A program made the translations under genes and the position numbers. The notes under the pieces were generated by a model, which was not told the DNA's origin, did not search any database, and worked only from the letters and a program-made list of their open reading frames with translations. Shown here in pieces: positions 62,501 to 64,000 of a stretch of 64,000 nucleotides of DNA. Positions within the stretch are counted from its first letter, which is position 1. Every line of letters begins with the position of its first letter. The DNA comes from Poa pratensis (Eukaryota; Streptophyta; Magnoliopsida; Poales; Poaceae): assembly GCA_947311845.1 (NCBI GenBank), contig CAMZMU010000027.1, positions 32,379,723 to 32,443,722 on the forward strand. The letters run 5' to 3'.

Positions 62501-63190
62501 TATTTAGGTTTGGTTATCATGAACGAATATGCTGATTTTTTAGGTTGTAACTACTTCCCTGTTCACCTTTTTGTAGTGCCCCAGCTCTGTCATCAAGAAC
62601 ACCCAAATCATCACTACAGTCGCTGTCTGAGGATTCAGCATCTAGAAGCCCTTGGAAATCATCATATTCAAATGGTGAAAGACCTACCATATCAGAATAT
62701 GATAATAATGCAAGTCTTGGAAGTGCTGCTCCATTGCTCAAGTCCTTTGTAACCCAGGTAAGTAGCCAGCTCTATGTTTACTATTATGTTTGTTTTGCCC
62801 TTCCATTTAGAAGTTGAAGTGAAACTACCCAATAGTGATAGTGCTCCTAAATGTAGCCCCACATTTCAATACTCATTCCGCTTGGCCGAAAAACTTTTGG
62901 CATAGTCATGTAGGAAGTTGCCAAAAGCTGATTCAGTTCAACATGTCAGGAGTTGGATTCATGTCTAACTAGTGCATGACAGATTTGAGGTGGAATTTAT
63001 ATGTAGCTGAATAGCAATGTTCATCTAAACATATCCTCGCTTTATCTTTTGTTAGGTTGGAAGCAGATTTGGGGAGAACACGTCGAGGTGGGGATCCATG
63101 CTCTCTGATGGCCAGCTCAGCGACATTCTTCCTGGACCAGCAGCTGGGTTCTTCTCATCTTTCACATCTGGTGCCAGATATGATTCATAG
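56583..63190 (+). CDS. COG1: Conserved oligomeric Golgi complex subunit 1 (6 exons)
   Basis: Exons: 56583-58784, 59384-59578, 61221-61525, 61631-61816, 62577-62757, 63056-63190. GT-AG introns, phase kept, 1067 residues, the length of plant COG1. COG1 is in lobe A of the eight-subunit COG tether, which captures vesicles for retrograde transport within the Golgi. The N-terminal '[20 protein letters not shown]' and '[20 protein letters not shown]' form the Vps51/COG1-type helical region (about residues 10-90). Further landmarks: '[20 protein letters not shown]', '[20 protein letters not shown]', '[20 protein letters not shown]', and near the end '[20 protein letters not shown]'. The frame is open upstream to 56268 but without an in-frame ATG; 56583 is the first ATG and matches the family N-terminus. 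Plant COG1 mutants are known to affect growth and wall deposition. Confidence 0.95.
60071..60187. repeat. 53-bp minisatellite in COG1 intron 2
   Basis: AAGGCGACTAACCCCCGCCT starts at 60071 and 60124 (period 53), with a partial third start at 60177. The unit contains AAGGCG...CGCCTT inverted pieces. Copies are almost identical, pointing to recent expansion. Confidence 0.85.
60785..60885. repeat. Short imperfect direct repeat in COG1 intron 2
   Basis: ATTCGAGCCTGAATTCTAGCA and ATTCGAGCCTGAATCCTAGCA, about 65 bases apart, each near CCCAAATTCGA. Two copies only. Confidence 0.75.
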
Positions 63191-64000
63191 TCAAAGGGCT
63201 GTGAAGGCGTTAACCATCATATCCTTCAGTCAGTACCGCCTATACGTCGAACGGAAACGCACATGTGTCACCAAGGTTACGGCGGTACTTCTGATGAGTG
63301 AGAGATCTGTCATCATCCGTTGCTTACACAACGACAACACGTAGTTGGCCTAGTGATGCTCAGCACATCCCGTCTGTGTGAGCACTTGAGGATAGCTCAT
63401 GCAGGTCTTAATGATGCTCAAGATCGGCTCTCTTCCAGCCTGCAGAATGGAAGAAATGGTGTTTCGCTCGTGCAATTTGACAAGGTATATAGCCAGGAGA
63501 AAGCAAGTGCAGCTTCCTACAGATATTAGCTCACCTTTTTTGGGGTGTCTCAATCAACTTGTGGACACGGGCCTCATGAACTCATGAAAAGAATTTTCCA
63601 GTCCATTCATAGAATTTTTGTCTCTGGTTTTGGGAGCATGTTATATTCGAACAGAGCTGAAGCTGCAGCGGTTGTGGTAAATTCTCATGTGTAGTTGTTG
63701 TGGTACACTGCAAATAGCAAGAAAGCATTGTATTTTCTCCTTTAAACCACAGAATTGTCGCCGTGTACAAACTTCATCCCATTTGTACACGTTTTTCTGT
63801 TAACGTTTCTGAAACGTACCAAGGACCACGGAAAAATCATTGGGCTAGGGGACCAGAAGCTGAAATCAGTTGGCATCTGTGGCGTTGCGCCCGGTGGTGG
63901 ATGAAACGTTGCTTGCGCCGTGATGGCTGCCTGTCTCCGGGGCCGTTGTCTGTGACGGGTCGCAAAAGTTTTTGCACCGATAAAAAGGCGTCGCCCTTTC
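63191..64000. other. COG1 3' UTR and downstream flank
   Basis: Follows the COG1 stop. AATAGCAAGAAAGCATTG near 63710 and later A/T-rich spots may contain the polyadenylation site. The last 150 bases become GC-richer. No further gene can be supported. Confidence 0.45.

Overview
The window is nuclear DNA from a grass, probably a cool-season (Pooideae, Triticeae-like) species. The reasons are multi-exon genes with GT-AG introns, GC-rich first exons, and a dense nested load of Copia and Gypsy LTR elements, LINEs, CACTA, hAT, Mutator-like and Stowaway elements. No bacterial, organellar or CRISPR-like sequence was seen. Lineage is inferred from repeat types, not from an alignment.

Five genes look intact. 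(1) An intronless PHT1-type phosphate transporter, 16425-18017, minus. (2) A 12-exon WD-repeat gene that matches animal WDR13 block by block, 20850-24566, minus. (3) An 8-exon secreted purple acid phosphatase with all metal ligands, 30323-33139, minus. (4) A 4-exon gene for a 161-residue plant protein of unknown function, 45929-48521, minus. (5) A 6-exon COG1 gene (Golgi tethering complex subunit), 56583-63190, plus. Exons were joined by hand from GT-AG signals with the reading phase checked across every junction.

Layout: 1-3713 is the 5' part of a Copia element (2.6-kb LTR) lying inside a Gypsy element, 3714-13394. The Gypsy element has decayed gag-pol on the minus strand and, in its 3' region, a spliced-looking antisense gene on the plus strand, followed by an array of five small hairpins. 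13.4-20.8 kb holds a GC-rich island of unknown nature and the phosphate transporter. 20.8-28.3 kb holds WDR13 and a tandem duplication of its 5' end that left a pseudogene. 28.4-33.9 kb holds a truncated LINE, the phosphatase and another LINE scrap. 37.2-42.4 kb is a three-level nest: old LINE, then CACTA, then a young LINE. 42.4-45.2 kb looks like a Helitron. 48.7-56.1 kb is repeat-rich, with a tandem duplication carrying hAT and Stowaway insertions, SINE-like pieces and a second possible Helitron. The rest is COG1.

Functionally, the notable pairing is phosphate: a phosphate importer and a secreted acid phosphatase lie about 12 kb apart, and both carry the PHR-binding P1BS motif (GNATATNC) in the proximal promoter, two copies for the transporter and one for the phosphatase. 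This suggests joint induction under phosphate starvation. Several transposon insertions can be proven from the window alone, because a paralogous copy preserves the empty site.
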